Assembly: GCA_022478985.1 (NCBI GenBank)
Contig: JAKSZP010005281.1
Location: forward strand, 248,001-312,000
Direction: 5' to 3'
Length of the DNA: 64,000 nt
DNA from: Massospora cicadina
Taxonomy: Eukaryota; Entomophthoromycota; Entomophthoromycetes; Entomophthorales; Entomophthoraceae
Shown: piece by piece, positions 43,795 through 56,529 of the stretch
Layout of the letters: every line of letters starts with the position of its first letter
Position numbering within the stretch: position 1 is the stretch's first letter
Translations under genes and position numbers: made by a program
Notes under the pieces: model-generated
The model's database searches: none
Seen by the model: only the letters and a program-made list of their open reading frames with translations
What the model was told of the DNA's origin: nothing

Positions 43795-44680
43795 GTGGTG
43801 TGATGTCATGTGGCCAAACAACCAGGCTTGAAAGCAAACTAGTAGGTGGAAATGGTATAAAGTGACTGCTTCATATAGGGTGGGAGATGTGCCATACAAG
43901 ACATCCAGGAAAACGGTGAAAATTGTTCATAAAACTAATACACAACTAGCGCATGGATGGAGGTAGTAATGGGTGAATCCATGCTGAGAGAAAAAATGTT
44001 CTTTGATTATAAAGATTCCTGAAAGTTGTTCTGATAGAAGAGATGCATAACTTCGCACCAGATTGCTTTAGAGTGAAGACAATCTTCAAGACGGCGTAGT
44101 AGAGTCCCATGTTGAATTCATACTGCGTATGAAGATTTAGAGGCGTTAGACCGCTCAGCAGTGCATTATACACTCTTCAAGCATGTCCACACATGAGCAT
44201 GGACTGGGGTTGCAATAAGGAATTATTAAAATATCTCTAAGTTATCTTCTGGGTGTTCAAATAATAGGTAATTTCTATCATATTAAGATAGACTATACAG
44301 GTAATGGTACTTGGATGGCAAGGCGTCATGTTGTTTATAACAACTTGTCTATGACTTCTTGGCTGTAAAGCATAGTTGGCTGAAACCTATGGGTAGCTGA
44401 CCACATATTTAAATATTCCAATCTTCTCTTCTCCTAGTCTGGATGTTTTCTAAAATGCGTGGGGCACCATGAGGACCTGCAGCAGAGGGGTGGGACGCCA
44501 GATACTTAAGCAACGAATTTGGGTGATTGAGGTTTCTAAGACAAGATAACATGTGCAAAGTTTGAGCTTTCAGCGCGGTCCTTGTGCTGGGTTGGGAGAA
44601 CTGGATTAGTTACCTGGGCAATTCAAGTTCCTAGTTGTAATCTTTATTGCTGAACAGATTTGAAGTGTGCCTGAGATATT
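43795..44680 (-). mobile_element. Older, diverged 3' fragment of a LINE1-like element
   Basis: Minus-strand sequence aligns in order with the ORF2 end of LINE1: GCGTTAGACCGCTCAGCAGT at about 44140 against GCGTTAGAGCGCTCAGCTGT in LINE1, a CACACATGAGCATGGACT block, and GAGGACCTGCAGCAGAGGGG near 44470. The 75-codon frame 43946-44173 covers the zinc-knuckle region in altered frame. No 5' part is present. It is much more diverged than copies 1 and 2, so an earlier insertion. Confidence 0.7.
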
Positions 44681-45953
44681 GTAGACTAGTACAACGATGA
44701 GTAAGTTGATAATTGTTTAAAGACAACTATCCTAATTAACTTTCTCACAACCAATTGCTTTAAATCTTCACCACTAGAAAGTTGCTGACTCTCTTCTTTC
44801 TGGTAAATAGAATGCACTTCTAGACAATGGAAGCACTCCTTAAATTCTTCCACAGGAGTACTGAAAACAACTTGGAGAAGGGGAAATTATTTTTTCAACT
44901 CTAATTCCAAGAGTTGGCACAAGAAATATAGATATGAGAAAAATAACTCATCCGCTCTAAACACAAAAGCATTATAAAAAATTATATTTCTATTTAACTG
45001 TTTATCTAGAGAAGTCTGTACTTTATTTACTAAGAACAAACAAGGGGTTTAAATAGTAGGGAATTTATTGCCCAATTTTATGTCGTTGCCTTAATAGGAA
45101 CACATCCATCGCCTATGAATTTTACCCCTAATGAGTTACACTAACGATAAATAATGCATCTGCTCATCCATCCACCTAGTTGGCATCCATTGCTCACTAG
45201 ATTATGACCCACCTTAGGTTGGATTCAGAAATAACGTGTCTCAATGCCTTTATTTAAACCCCATATAATTATCCTTATTAAGCTAGCAACTGGCTTAGGT
45301 AATGACCATTTACCCATTGGTAGCAGGTTGCATAACTTTAGGCTAGTTTACGAGGTACTGCCAATACAAACGCTGGAAAAGCTTTCAGAAAAAACATCCA
45401 TCTTAATTGTTAACAAACTCGATCAATCCACATAAAATGATATAATTGTTAATACATTAATTTGACAATCAAACTACATCAAATATTGTAGTTAATTTTG
45501 GTAAATCTAATTTTAGTTGCCCCTTTCTTAAAAAGCTAAATGATTATGAGTTAAATCAGATCCAGCATTTGTCTAGTTGATATTCCTCAATAGGTTCATT
45601 GCACTTTGGAAATTATAGAGGGCGTGACAATGTAGTAGCCAATTTACCTTATCTTATCAAAAGCAATTAAATATTAAATTTTAGCATGGGCACATTCTTG
45701 TTGTGGGTGTCACCTCTCATGCTTGGAAAGATCTTCCTGTTTTAAGAGGAGCAAAACTTTTGAGTGAGGCAGAAAGGATCAATCGCCACTTTTCTTTCAG
45801 GTTTCTGCATTGCTTTGCCCTTTGAGTTGGATTAGACCATGGTCAGATCCAGGGTGCCATCAATCAGCGTTTTCCATTGCTTAATGGGGATTTAATTGGG
45901 GTTTGAGCTTTATCTGAAATGAATTTATTTCGGCCTTTTCTGAAACTAACCCC
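44681..45953. other. No gene seen; may hold the 3' LTR of element E
   Basis: A 63-codon plus frame (45244-45435) is the only open stretch and has no motif. By position, the 3' LTR of minus-strand element E should start just left of 45954. A CATGAGGGG tract on the minus strand at about 45955 resembles a polypurine tract, but no matching LTR is in the window. Confidence 0.35.
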
Positions 45954-47000
45954 TCATGTTTTGCCAAGGGGGGACATAGCAATAGAGAAATCTTCCATGG
46001 ACTGATTAATGACTGTACCCGTTTTGATAGAGGCAATAGAATATTCTGACCCCTGATGGTATATCATTTTATGTTGCCCAGACCATAGCACATCTAATAT
46101 GTGGGCTCTTCCTCTAGGGCGGTGATGATAAAACATGACTAGGTCCCCCAATTAATATCTGGGCATAAGTGGCTTAGAGGAATTTGCTTGTCTCGCCTCC
46201 TGTTGGGTAAAAGTTCTGAAAGTCTAAACACTAAGGCTTTTAGTCTGAATATTTTTTCAAATAGTTTTCTCATGGCTAAATCAGAGGTTTCTGGTAAGGA
46301 AGTCTCCAGAATAGGATGAAAACTGGAGGGTAGAACAAGATCCCGTACATTAGAGCTTAAATTGAGGCATCTGGATGATTCAATGATAGCTTGCTCAATA
46401 AGCCATAAGAGCTCATGTGAGATACTCATTCCATCTACCTGAGTCATCTTGTTCCATCTTTAGATTTGTGGAAATGAGAATGCCATTCACACTTTCTACA
46501 GCAATATTGGTTGCAGGCTTTTAAAAAACAGTGAAGGCTTATTATATCTAATCAACTTATTGAGTTTAGTTACAATCTGAGATATGAAGTTCTCCTCATT
46601 GTCTTATAGCAGTACTTTTAGACTACCATGCCATGTGAAGATGTGCTTGAACAGGAATGAAGCAATAGCTTCGGTTGTGGCAGAGACTACAGAGGAAGCC
46701 TTAACACTTTTTTATAATAATGGTCGGTGGTGATGATAATGTAATGATGTCATACAGGGCTGTAGGTAGTGGACCAGTTACATCTATACTGACATTGGCA
46801 AAGGAAATGTGGGTCCAACGAATTAATGTTAGAAATTAGGCATAATAGGCTTTTTCTTTGCACACACAAGACATGAGTCAAGGACATTGTGGATAGAATT
46901 CATAATGCCATCCCAGTAGCATCGATCCTTAGCCACTGATAGGTTTTTTCACGGCGCCATGACCTAAAGTCATATGGGCTTCCATTATGACCATAGTTCT
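45954..47000 (-). pseudogene. Integrase of element E
   Basis: The 3' end reads GDLVMFYHHRPRGRAHILDV and ends SPLGKT at 45954, matching element A (GDLVLFYHHRP, PLGKIL). Upstream VRDLVLPSSFHPILETSLPE (46139-46447) matches A's GREPLLPSSLQPIIES. The core is visible only in pieces (DNEENFISQIV near 46600, HMTLGHGAVKKPIS near 46960). Several frameshifts. Confidence 0.75.
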
Positions 47001-47159
47001 AGTCAACGGACGGACATAGGGGAACCAAGCAGAGCCTATCTTCTTTTATAACAATCCATTAGTACTTTGGTTTTGTGCTATAATTTATTTTAATTGCTCT
47101 TGGACTTCTAGTTTCTCTCATTTCCATGCTTCAGGTCAACCTATAAGTTTATAACCTAT

Positions 47160-48149
47160 TCTTTTGCAAAGCATATAAAGTTAGTATTGGCAAATGGGAT
47201 AGTCCATCAGCATTTTGGTGTATAGAACCAGCCCAATGAACTATTGAGAAGTCATAACCTTGCAGATGAAGTCCCGCCATGTAAGATAACCATCTGGGCC
47301 CACCATCTGTTGTAACCACTTAAGTGAAGCATGGTCAGTCACTATAATAAAATGCTTCCCATAAAGATAGGGCTGGAATTGCTTGATAGTTAAGAGTACC
47401 GCTAAAAATTCTCACTCTTTAATTTTATAATTAAGTTCTACCTTAGTTAAAAATTATTGAAGTAGGCAACAGGTTGGCCAACTTGACTTGAATTGAGCTG
47501 TGCTAGAATAGCACCAACTGTGACATCTCTAGCATCTGTAAATTAAAAGAAATGTTTGTCAAACTTTTTGTATGTTAAAATTGGAGCATTCATTAAGAGT
47601 TTTCTTGAAGAGTCAAAAGTCTGTCACAGTGTAGTTTCCAAATGAAATAGTACTTTCCTATGGAGTAATTATATAGGATACTCAGCAAGTTTGGCTAAAT
47701 TGGAGATGAATTGTTGGTAGTAACCAACCATTCCCATGAAAACTTGTACATCCCTCAAACTTTGGGGACGTGCCATCATTTTAAATGACATCCACTTTGT
47801 CATGCAGTGGTGAGATGCCTTCATGATTAACCTATGGCTGAGTATATTCATTTCACACCATAAGAAACTACATTTTCTGGTAAAAATTATAGAAGCGTCT
47901 CTCATCTGATTAAAAACCTCTCAAATGTGCTTAAAATGCTCATTGAAGATTTGGGAGAATACCGTGACATTGTCTAGGTAGACCAACATGCAGGACATTT
48001 TCATTTCTCTGAGCATACCATCCATTTCCTGCTGGAAAGTTGCAGGGGCATTACATAACCCCTGTGTCTTGTGAGTATGTTCAAGCAGCCCTTTGCTAGA
48101 AATAAGCGCACATTCTTCCTGTATTATGGAGCCAGCTCAATCTGCTACA
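47160..48149 (-). pseudogene. pol: RT palm/thumb and RNase H of element E
   Basis: RT: CALISSKGLLEHTHK, QGLCNAPATFQQEMDGML and the catalytic box VYLDNVTVFS at 47951-47983, where the second Asp of LDD became Asn. Thumb: SLRDVQVFMGMVGYYQQFIS in the 47669-47905 frame. RNase H near 47300-47480: LNYKIKE, FLAVLLTIKQFQPYLY and HFIIVTDHASLKWLQQM, with VTDH intact. The left edge of G cuts the RT just before the catalytic part. Confidence 0.8.
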
Positions 48150-48407
48150 TGTAATGGTCATACAACTCTAAATTTTGATTTCCACCTTGCCTTTGGTTTG
48201 ACACAACTCTTAAACGCCAAAAGAAAAAAACGCGAGGTTGGACTCTTAACATAAGTGTTAACGCCTCATGCAACTAACCATTTAAACCTCTGAATTAGGG
48301 AAAGTTGAGTTAAGGAGAAAAATGAAATGTTAGGTGATGTAGAAAACCCTAGAGAAACCTCATTTTATTTCTTATTGTATAAAAAATGCCGCCCTTGAGA
48401 AGATTCT
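48150..48407 (+). repeat. First LTR of element G, left part
   Basis: Matches 60927 to about 61192 of the second LTR (TTTGGTTTGAC, GGACTCTT, GTTAG/TAACGCCTCATGC). It ends at ATTCT, where element F inserted. It continues at 59883. Confidence 0.78.
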
Positions 48408-48969
48408 TGTCAGTATCTTACCTAAATCAATGATTTGTGTGTTTCTGTGAAGGTAATAGAACCTGATCTGATGATATAGACAAAACTATTGTTGAGGATA
48501 ATCTCCAACTAAATTTTAGGCCAACCAGAAATAGTGTTCAACCCCAACGTGTGCAAACAAATTTTACTCAATTAAACCCCCTAATATTAGTGTTAAACCC
48601 AATATATGTGGTGATCAAATTCAGTTCAACAGATAAGACCAGAATGCCACAGAATTCCCAATTGGTAATGAGTATAGACCTTGGCTCAGGAATTCTTGTA
48701 GATCTATCAAGAAAAACTACCTGATCTCGCATATAATCATGTTTCTAAGCACAAAAAACTTTACTATCTTTTTGTCATATCTATTTTGGCTTACCTTTAT
48801 TAAATTAGGGATGAAGAATATTTTTAGGGTTTACACTCAAGGAACATTACCCTGAGTGTAGTCTTTTCGGACAAGAAAAGTAAAACTTGTAATTCAACAC
48901 CCAGGAACTTCAAGTCTCCATGCCTAAAAAATAAAGAACTAGTGGTTTAACGCCCCCTCTACCCTGACA
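48408..48969 (+). repeat. 5' LTR of element F
   Basis: Aligns with 59319-59882, for example over GACCAGAATGCCACAGA and CCCAATTGGTAATGAGTATA. Ends CCTGACA. Confidence 0.9.
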
Positions 48970-49389
48970 AAACTGATGCTCCCTGACAGGTATGCCCCAA
49001 GTTTACAGTGAAACTATTACAATGAACAATAATGAATTGACTTCAGATCCTTATTTGGATCATATGAGCCTTGAAAACATAGCCAATTTAACCGTTATGA
49101 TATGTGGCTTGGAGCAAAAAATGCTCACCATCAAGCAACACTAACTTGTACTTTGATATTTTATTACCAATCTAAAAAATGAAATTTGGCTGTTAACTCT
49201 GCTCGTTGCCACAAAATTGGCTCTTTGTGCCACTAATGATTAGGTAGATTTTATATTCAAAAATATCAATGACCTTTAAAGTCATTTGTATGCTCTTCAA
49301 CATCCTAAGTATTCCTTAGATACCAGATCCTCTTTAGGTGAAGGAGCACCCCTGGTGTCAGTTTGTCATTTGGTCTCTAACCCCACCCA

Positions 49390-50080
49390 GTGGCACGTTT
49401 AAACCTTAATTCAAAGAGAAATATGTCCCTTGCAAAGGGAGCATCTTCTCTTTCCTATTTTGTTATGAAAGTGCTATGGAAGAAGCCACTATCGACCAAC
49501 AGCTCAAACACCTAATAAACTACCTTAGTTACGTGGCTCAAGGCATTATGGTACCTCATCTAATGCATTGCCATACTTGAAATGACACCAAGACTGCTCT
49601 GCTTCATAAATTTGGGAGTAACCTAACTTTATCCAAACAAAAGCAAGTTTTTATGTGATAAGCCTTAATTAGAAAGAAACTTTCACTGAGTTCGCTCACC
49701 AATTTTATCTCAAGGCTCAAACAATAGTTTATAGGAATCGTCTTGCATTATACAATGCTATCACCGCCTCGTTTTTGGCTTTAAAATTATGCCAAATATT
49801 TTACTCTATCTTAAAGCGTTGAAGTCTAACTTTCAAGTCTCTCTTCCATATCAAATAAGCCATCTTGGATATTCCTGCCGACCTAACTAACCTCACTATG
49901 CCACCTCATTTTTTGTGATATCAATCATCAACCCCAAGTGTTAATGGTTACACCCCTTGATTTGCTAGACCTGAATTATTCTGCACTTATTGCAAAAAAT
50001 ACAACCACATTGTAAACTTTTGTTGCACCCTTAAAAATAAGACGTCAAAAGATTAGTCAGTCTAGGGCAGGAGGCTCCCT
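49390..50080 (+). pseudogene. gag: Gag of element F
   Basis: The capsid part at 49410-49690 matches element A: KGSIFSFLFCYESAMEEATI, YVAQGIMVPHLMHCH, LLHKFGSNLTLSKQKQ. An intact CX2CX4HX4C knuckle, CTYCKKYNHIVNFC, is at 49982-50023. No collagen-like tract is visible upstream, unlike A. Frameshifts and stops occur between capsid and knuckle. Confidence 0.75.
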
Positions 50081-50399
50081 ATGCTGACGACAATCAATTA
50101 CCTAAAGACCCTTGTTATAGCTCTAGTTCAATGCCCAGCACCTTGGTATGTTTTGTGTTAGCTGCAAATTGCTTAAGTCGATGTACCTCTTTCTATCTAA
50201 ATAAATAAAGATCTTTATCTTTCTTATTTTTACATTGGCCATTCCCGGCCAATTTTGGAGGTCAGCTCCTCTATGGAAAGTCTTGCGTTGGCAGCTAAAA
50301 CCTTCAAAGGCAATGAACAGCCACAATTTTTATCTTAGCAAAATCCTCCACTTGCTTTGCTACAAACACTTAATAAAAGTTTGCTAACCCAATAATTCT

Positions 50400-51180
50400 C
50401 AGTTTGGATCTTTGGTGGTTTGAGTAGATATAATCGTTCAAAAGGTTAAAGTCCTGAAGATAATTGATACCTGTTTACTGTTTAACGTTATATCCTCCCA
50501 ACTTATCCAGAAAATAAATAGGTTTCAGATTTGATTTACGAAGCTGAATATGGGATCGCGGGTAATCAGTTGACTAAGGCAATTGGGGAGTATTCTGCCT
50601 TACTCTCCAATTTGGGAAACTTTTAATTAGTGCCCCACTATTGGATTAGAAAATGATAATTGTGAATTGCTTGTTGGATTCCAACTGATGCGAGAGTTCA
50701 ACTGCATCATCAACCATAAAGATATGTCTTTTGCTATTAGGGCATCAGATAACGTTAATATTTGAACTCCCAGTTAAAAGTAAAGGAGCCCCAAAAAAGA
50801 ACATGCCTCCTTAAATATCCTTCCACCATTTGTAAAATCGAATACCAAGTCTTGGAAGAAAAACTAAGCTACCCCCTGAGGCTGTGGATGCCAAAGATGG
50901 GATACCTCTATATGCTCCCATCCTATTAAGATACCTTCTGGCTCACAAGTTATCATGGATACATGTATTAAGATTCACATCCCTCCTAATCAAGCTTTAG
51001 AGCTAAGTGGACACCTGAACCCTTCAATCAATTAATCATTGACCTGCCCTGGGATTTTGGATCATACCTATAGAAAATCTATCTCTATCTTATGTGGGAA
51101 CCTAATTTATAAAACCCTCCATTTTCCTTGGTATGCCCCTATTGATTATGTATAGTTATGCCCCATTGAAGATAGCGCCA
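50400..51180 (+). pseudogene. Protease and dUTPase-like domain of element F
   Basis: The protease active site reads KIIDTCLLFNVISSQL with Asp at 50466-50468; D-T-G has become D-T-C. The dUTPase-like part begins EAVDAKDGIPLYAP near 50880 and continues IPSGSQVIMDTCIKIHIPPN. Its motif 3 reads PGILDHTYRKSISILCGNL near 51048-51105, with Asp and Tyr kept. As in A and E, the Asp of motif 1 is missing. Frameshifts lie near 50940 and elsewhere. Confidence 0.7.
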
Positions 51181-51369
51181 ACGTGAGTTGTTTCATCTAC
51201 TTACATGGTCTAGGGCTCTATCCTCTACCCAAAATAGCTCTAGTCAAAAGTAAAACTAGAGACAATCTCAGCCCTAATGAATTTTGAATTTTAAATACCT
51301 CCTTGAGGAGTTTTGTATTTTTTCCTCTGGACCAGGTGACTACAGAAATTAGAAAAAGTAAATTCACCA

Positions 51370-52230
51370 AATTGAGAATGTGGCTCACCCTCTATTTAAA
51401 TCTCGGCCATACAGAAAGTTTAAAGTTAAGTAAACTCAAGTGGCCCTAGCGCTACAGCAACTGTTGGAAGCAGGGTTACTTGTGCCCTCTAAAAGCCCGT
51501 GGGCTTCCACAAACTTATTAATTTGGAAGAAGGATGGTGGGCACCATTGTCATGGATTATCGCCAACTTAATTCCAATACATGAAAAGATAGTTATACAT
51601 TGCTGCATAAGATGATTTCTTACACTTAATGTCGGGTTCCCGCTCATTTTTGGGTATGGATCTCACCAGTGGGTACTGTCAATAATTTGTCACCTGAAAA
51701 CTGTTAAAATCGCTCTCTTTTCAAACAAAGGATTATTTAAGCCCACTCAGATGCCGCAGGGGCTATATAACGCCCCTTCCACCTTCCAACGCGCCATTTA
51801 TGGACTCTTGGGCGATTTGAAATGCTCCTGTGTGCTAGTTTACTTTGACAATATTATCATTTTTAGAGCCTTTAACAAGCATATAGCTCATCTCAGGCAA
51901 AACTTCCAGCAGTTATGACAAGCTTTTCTAAAACTAAATCTGTTAAATACTACTTTTTTAGAGAAAAATAGATTATTTAGGCCATAAGGTAAAGCCAGAA
52001 TATCTTCAATGGACGACAATGTCATGGCCATTTCTAAGATGTGCCCCCTAAATCCTTAAGTAAATTACAGGTTTTTTAGGGATGGTGGGATATTATGGCC
52101 AGTCTATTCCACACTTTGGCAATATCTCCGAGCCCCAAGTATATTTAAAAAGAAGAGTACACCATTCCAATGGAAAGAAGAGCAACAGAAGACTTTAAAC
52201 TATTACACGTCACTTTTTTCACTCTCCAGT
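51370..52230 (+). pseudogene. pol: Reverse transcriptase of element F
   Basis: Blocks: LLEAGLLVPSKSPWAS near 51463, FLGMDLTSGYCQ near 51648, GLFKPTQMPQGLYNAPSTFQ near 51735 and the catalytic box VYFDNIIIF at 51838-51864. There the second Asp of the expected FDD is Asn. The thumb reads GFLGMVGYYGQSIPHFGNIS near 52071. A frameshift near 51715 and several stops are present. Confidence 0.8.
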
Positions 52231-52449
52231 ATTTATACACCCTAATTTTGACAAACTCTTTCTACTTTTTATCAATGCTAGCGTTATAGCTATAGGAGCT
52301 ATGTTATCTCAGCATGATAAAAACTTAGTGGATCATCCCATTGCTTATTATAGAAAAACCCTAAACAAGCTGAATGCAACTATAGCATTGTGGAAGGTGA
52401 GTGATTGGTGGTACTACTGGCAATCAAGCATTTTCAGCTCTATTTATAT
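52231..52449 (+). pseudogene. RNase H of element F, left part (continues at 57708)
   Basis: FLLFINASVIAIGAMLSQHD, HPIAYYRKTLN, ECNYSIVEGE and LLAIKHFQLYLY lead up to the LINE3 insertion. The right part at 57708 resumes with YLYIQHFNIITDHTSMQWLQ and MKDPDG. Together they form one gypsy RNase H. Confidence 0.78.
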
Positions 52450-53369
52450 TTTTTTTAATTTTATAATTTTTATTCAGGAGTACGTGACTGGAGATGATGC
52501 ACTCAAGGGATGGGATAGGCGAGTAAATGGGAATTTCTAAAGGGGGTGTAAACAGCGTGGTTTGGTGCTATTCACACAACTTTGGCATCGCGCCTTGCTG
52601 TGGGTTGCTGTTGGTGGAGACCTTAGCTGGCTCAGGTAAATGGGCTTTCCATAAACATGTTCGTTGCACTTTGTAAATCTTGTACATGTATGAGATGTCT
52701 CAAGATGCTACTTGCACACGCTGTTTCAGTGGAATGGCATTTTCAAACATCCAGTAGCCAAAGAATTTGTTCAGACTAAAGCGGAAGTTATTGATGGCTA
52801 TATCTGGGTCAGACCTTTGTGGGCTTGCGGTGGCGGCAACCCAGTTACTATGAATTGCCCATAATGCTAAAATGAAAATTATCTTGTTGCAATCAAGGTC
52901 TTGATGCCTTGACCCAGCCTGAAAGAGCCAGTCCTTGGCTATGTGGTTGGGATTTGTGGATCATAGCTGTGTAAATGCACCGCTTCTTCCCAGACTCTTA
53001 CCACTATTTTACATGAAACATACCTGTGGAGCAAAGAATCTTCTTTGTTGAACACTGTGCACTGCTTGTGCGTGTCATTTGAGCGCTCTTCTGTCCAAAA
53101 AAGTCAATTAGTAACTCTTCAATGCAGAATTGTAATTTTGGGTTGGAGTAGAGGCTCACTTGATATTCTCAAGTAGTATTATGGAGTTTGGGAGAGTGAC
53201 TTATTCCCCAGAAATCTAGCGCTGTGATTGGCTGGATTCTTGGGCTTCATAATTTTTATTGGCTGGTGGCGCTGGGTGCCAATTAAGTTTTAGAATTTTT
53301 ATTTTCACCCACAGCCTGTTTTATGAGGTTCAAGTTTAATTTTTGGTTCTACTTTTATTATTTTAAAAT

Positions 53370-56215
53370 ATTAGAGCATCGCCTTGGCCTCAAGTGTTGC
53401 ATCCCATGGCCCTACTAACTCGGGCGTGAACCTATGTAATTGATTAGGGTAATTAGGGATCCTGAGTTCCTGAGAGCTAGGTTTCTGGATATTTGGGTCC
53501 TTGCTGCCAATGCTCATGGAGGCGGACTCCCTTCTTGTGAGGTCGCAGCACTGATCCATTTCATGAATATTTTCGCAGCGTTGCATGAAGGGTCTATTAG
53601 CCCCATCCCGCCTTCATAAATTGGCACCCTTAGTGTGGTGATCCTGGCTGAGGGGGAGCATGAGCCCCAGAACCAAGGTTGTAGAATTGATGTGAGTTTA
53701 AAAAATGCTAAAGGAGATAGCGTGTGCAGGGTACCATATTTTTTAGAAGAGCATAGTATTGGCAAGGCGACATTTTCTAGTCAGAGATGTTTTCCTGAAC
53801 TTCCACCTTGCCATTGTCCTTTGGATATCCTGAAGTAGCTTCTCTTCCACCTCTTGAGTAGCTATACCTGCACTTTTTATGGGGACCCCAGGTGTTTAAT
53901 GGGTTCCTTTGAAAAAGGCATCTGAAATGGTGGTTGGATAAAGCTGTTTTTTACACTTCTACATTTTGCTTGTGTTTGTGACTTTTCTCTTTGTCCTCTT
54001 GTTTTTAGGGCCTTGGCGCTTAGCATCTGATAGCACCAAGGCTTGGGATTTGGTATTGTTGAGTTTGGATTTGGAGGCTATTTCATATAGGCTGATTATC
54101 TCCTCTAACTTTTTGTAATCCGCCTTGGAGGAGACCCCTACACACAGTCATCTGCAAAGGCCAAAACCTTAAGTGGTTTTTGCCCCTTGCACTCAATACC
54201 AGCTAACTGTTTCTCCATCACCCATAGGAGAGGTTAATTGTGAGGTTGTACAAGATAGGGTTAAGCGAGTCCCCTTGACGGAGGCCTCAAACTGGTGTGA
54301 CAGGAGGTGAAATTAATGCAGACCCTAGAACTGAGAAGGTGGATGACAGCTGATGGTTCGCTATCCATGAGATAAAGGGTTTGGAGAAGCCCTGTTTGTG
54401 AAGTATTGCCGCCAAGTATTCCCAGTCAACTCTTTCATATGCCTTAGCTTGGTCTAAAAGCAGAGTGTGCCCTTAGATGCTCCTCCCAATGTGTTTGTTA
54501 CTTGGTGGATGTTGTCCCAAATGCTCTTCCCTGGGGTGAAACCATGCTGTTGTTGGGCAATGCACTCCTTGGCTTTTTCTGAGAGACGCTTAAACATTAT
54601 CTTTCCCATTATCTTCATATCTGCATTGATTAGAGATATTGGGCGCCAGTTGTTAAGGTCAATACAGTCCCCTTTTTTTGTGGAGAACAATGGTATAGGC
54701 TTCTGCGCCTCCTGGTATCACCCTCCCCTCTTGCAGACTTGAGTTAAAGAGATATCATGGGCTTCTTTATTACTTCATAGTGTGCTTTATAGTACTCATA
54801 GGGGATGTTTTCTGGTCCTGATAATCTGTTGGTAGGGAGCCTCCGTAGAACCTGTGCTAGCTCATCCTCCGTTATGGGGTCAAAAAGGTTGGCTAAATGC
54901 TTGGTGTGGTTGGGAACAACATTGATGAATTAGTTATTAGCAGCTTCCTCTGTTGGAGCTGCCTTATACCTTTCTGAGTAGTAAGAGTAGGTGATGGATG
55001 CTACCTCTTCTGGGTTGCTAGTGATTTGGCCTTCGCATGTTTGGAGTTCAGTGAGACTGGCATTTTTTACCTCATTTTGTAAGTTTGATAGAAAACCTTG
55101 GATGGTTGTTCCCCTTTAACAGCCCATCTGGCCCCTGCTTGGAGGGCCTCCATGTGCATTTGGAGTTGATCGTGTTTCTTGACAATTAGTGTATGTTTCA
55201 CCCAATCTCTAGCCCATTGTGCTGAGTAGCCACTATGGGGTGGGTATCTTTCCAGATGGTTTGATGTTCTCTGAGCTTCGGAAAGTTCTGCTATTTTCTT
55301 CCTTGTGCGACGGGATTTTGCATGGGATGGGGTCGGATAGAATTTCTCTTTTTAACCTTTGCCACTGCTTCCATAAGGTATCAGAGTCAGTGCACTTGGC
55401 TAGTTCATCTGCATGTCTTTTTTTCTGATCTTCTACTTGGACCAGATTCACGTTCTTTGACAGCATCCTTTTCCAACGTTGGTTTTTGGGTGGTCTTTTC
55501 TTTGATTGTATAGTAATTTTCACCATTCTGTGGTCTGATAGATGTAGGTCAATTGTTGCAAAATCTTCAACTTATGATTCCAACAACACGGACATGAGTA
55601 TCCAATCCAGTCTAGTGGCGCTGATTAGTTAATTTTATCTAAAATATTTGGTCGCGTCAGATTTGGAAAGTATGATTCCAAGATTGGTTTGGCGTCTAGA
55701 AGACCTCTTGATGTCATTAATTGCTGTAATTAGTTCGATACTATTGGTGGAGTTGAGACATTTGGCCATATGTCACTAGTTCCGTCCAGCCAGCAATTGA
55801 AGTCCCCTAGGTAAATCGTTTCTTCTGGAAGGTTCAAGTCAATTAGGTTTCTCAAAAACTCTTCCATTTTGTTCGCTTCAACAGGGGCATATACTGAAGC
55901 GGTCTGATATGATTGGTTCCCCCATTTGAAGGCCAGAACTAGAACCCTTCCTTCCAAATGAGAGTAGTAGTTGGTGATTGTGATGGAATCTGTTGCTTTG
56001 ACTACAAATCCATAAAAGCTGGTCCAGAATGTTTGCGAAGGGAGAAAGAGCCTGGACCACTCTTCCTCCTTTCCAGTGGTGCACTTGCTCTCCTGCAAGG
56101 CAAGCACATCTACCAGTAGGTTTAGTAGGAGCCCTCATTTCTTATCCAGGGACTTAATGTATGAGATTCCTGCTATCTTGAGAGTCCCAATCATTAAAGA
56201 GCCCAGCTTGCCTGC
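53370..56215 (-). pseudogene. ORF2 (endonuclease and RT) of LINE3
   Basis: Endonuclease: MIGTLKIAGISYIKS near 56190, LALQESKCTTGKEEEW (catalytic Glu), SVYAPVE, and YLGDFNCWLDGTSD (D-x-N box) in the 55730-56107 frame. RT: KKGDCIDLNNWRPISLINAD (54454-54690), the catalytic FADDC box at 54147-54158 intact, and the thumb near 53520-53765. Stops and frameshifts separate the blocks. A C-terminal Cys-rich part is not readable between 52450 and 53370. Confidence 0.82.
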
Positions 56216-56529
56216 TATGACTGCATAGGGTCAGATTGACCCTGTGCAGCTGCGGTAGCTTACTTGTGTCTATCCTAGTTATAGGACCCTCATAAATGGT
56301 TTGGGCTGGTGGTGTAATTGATTGCCATTCTGGTGGCCCAGAGTTCCGATTTGGGTTCTCCATGCAGTGAGCAGTGTTTTACTCCATCCAATTGAGGGTT
56401 GAGAAACTGTTGGCTTGTGAAATAGGTTTGTCAACTGGTACTTAAATGGGTTGGGCTCCATTGTGTACAGGTAGGAAGTGTGCGTCGTCCCTTTCTGATT
56501 AGAATTCCCATTACTCATAATCTTGCGGC

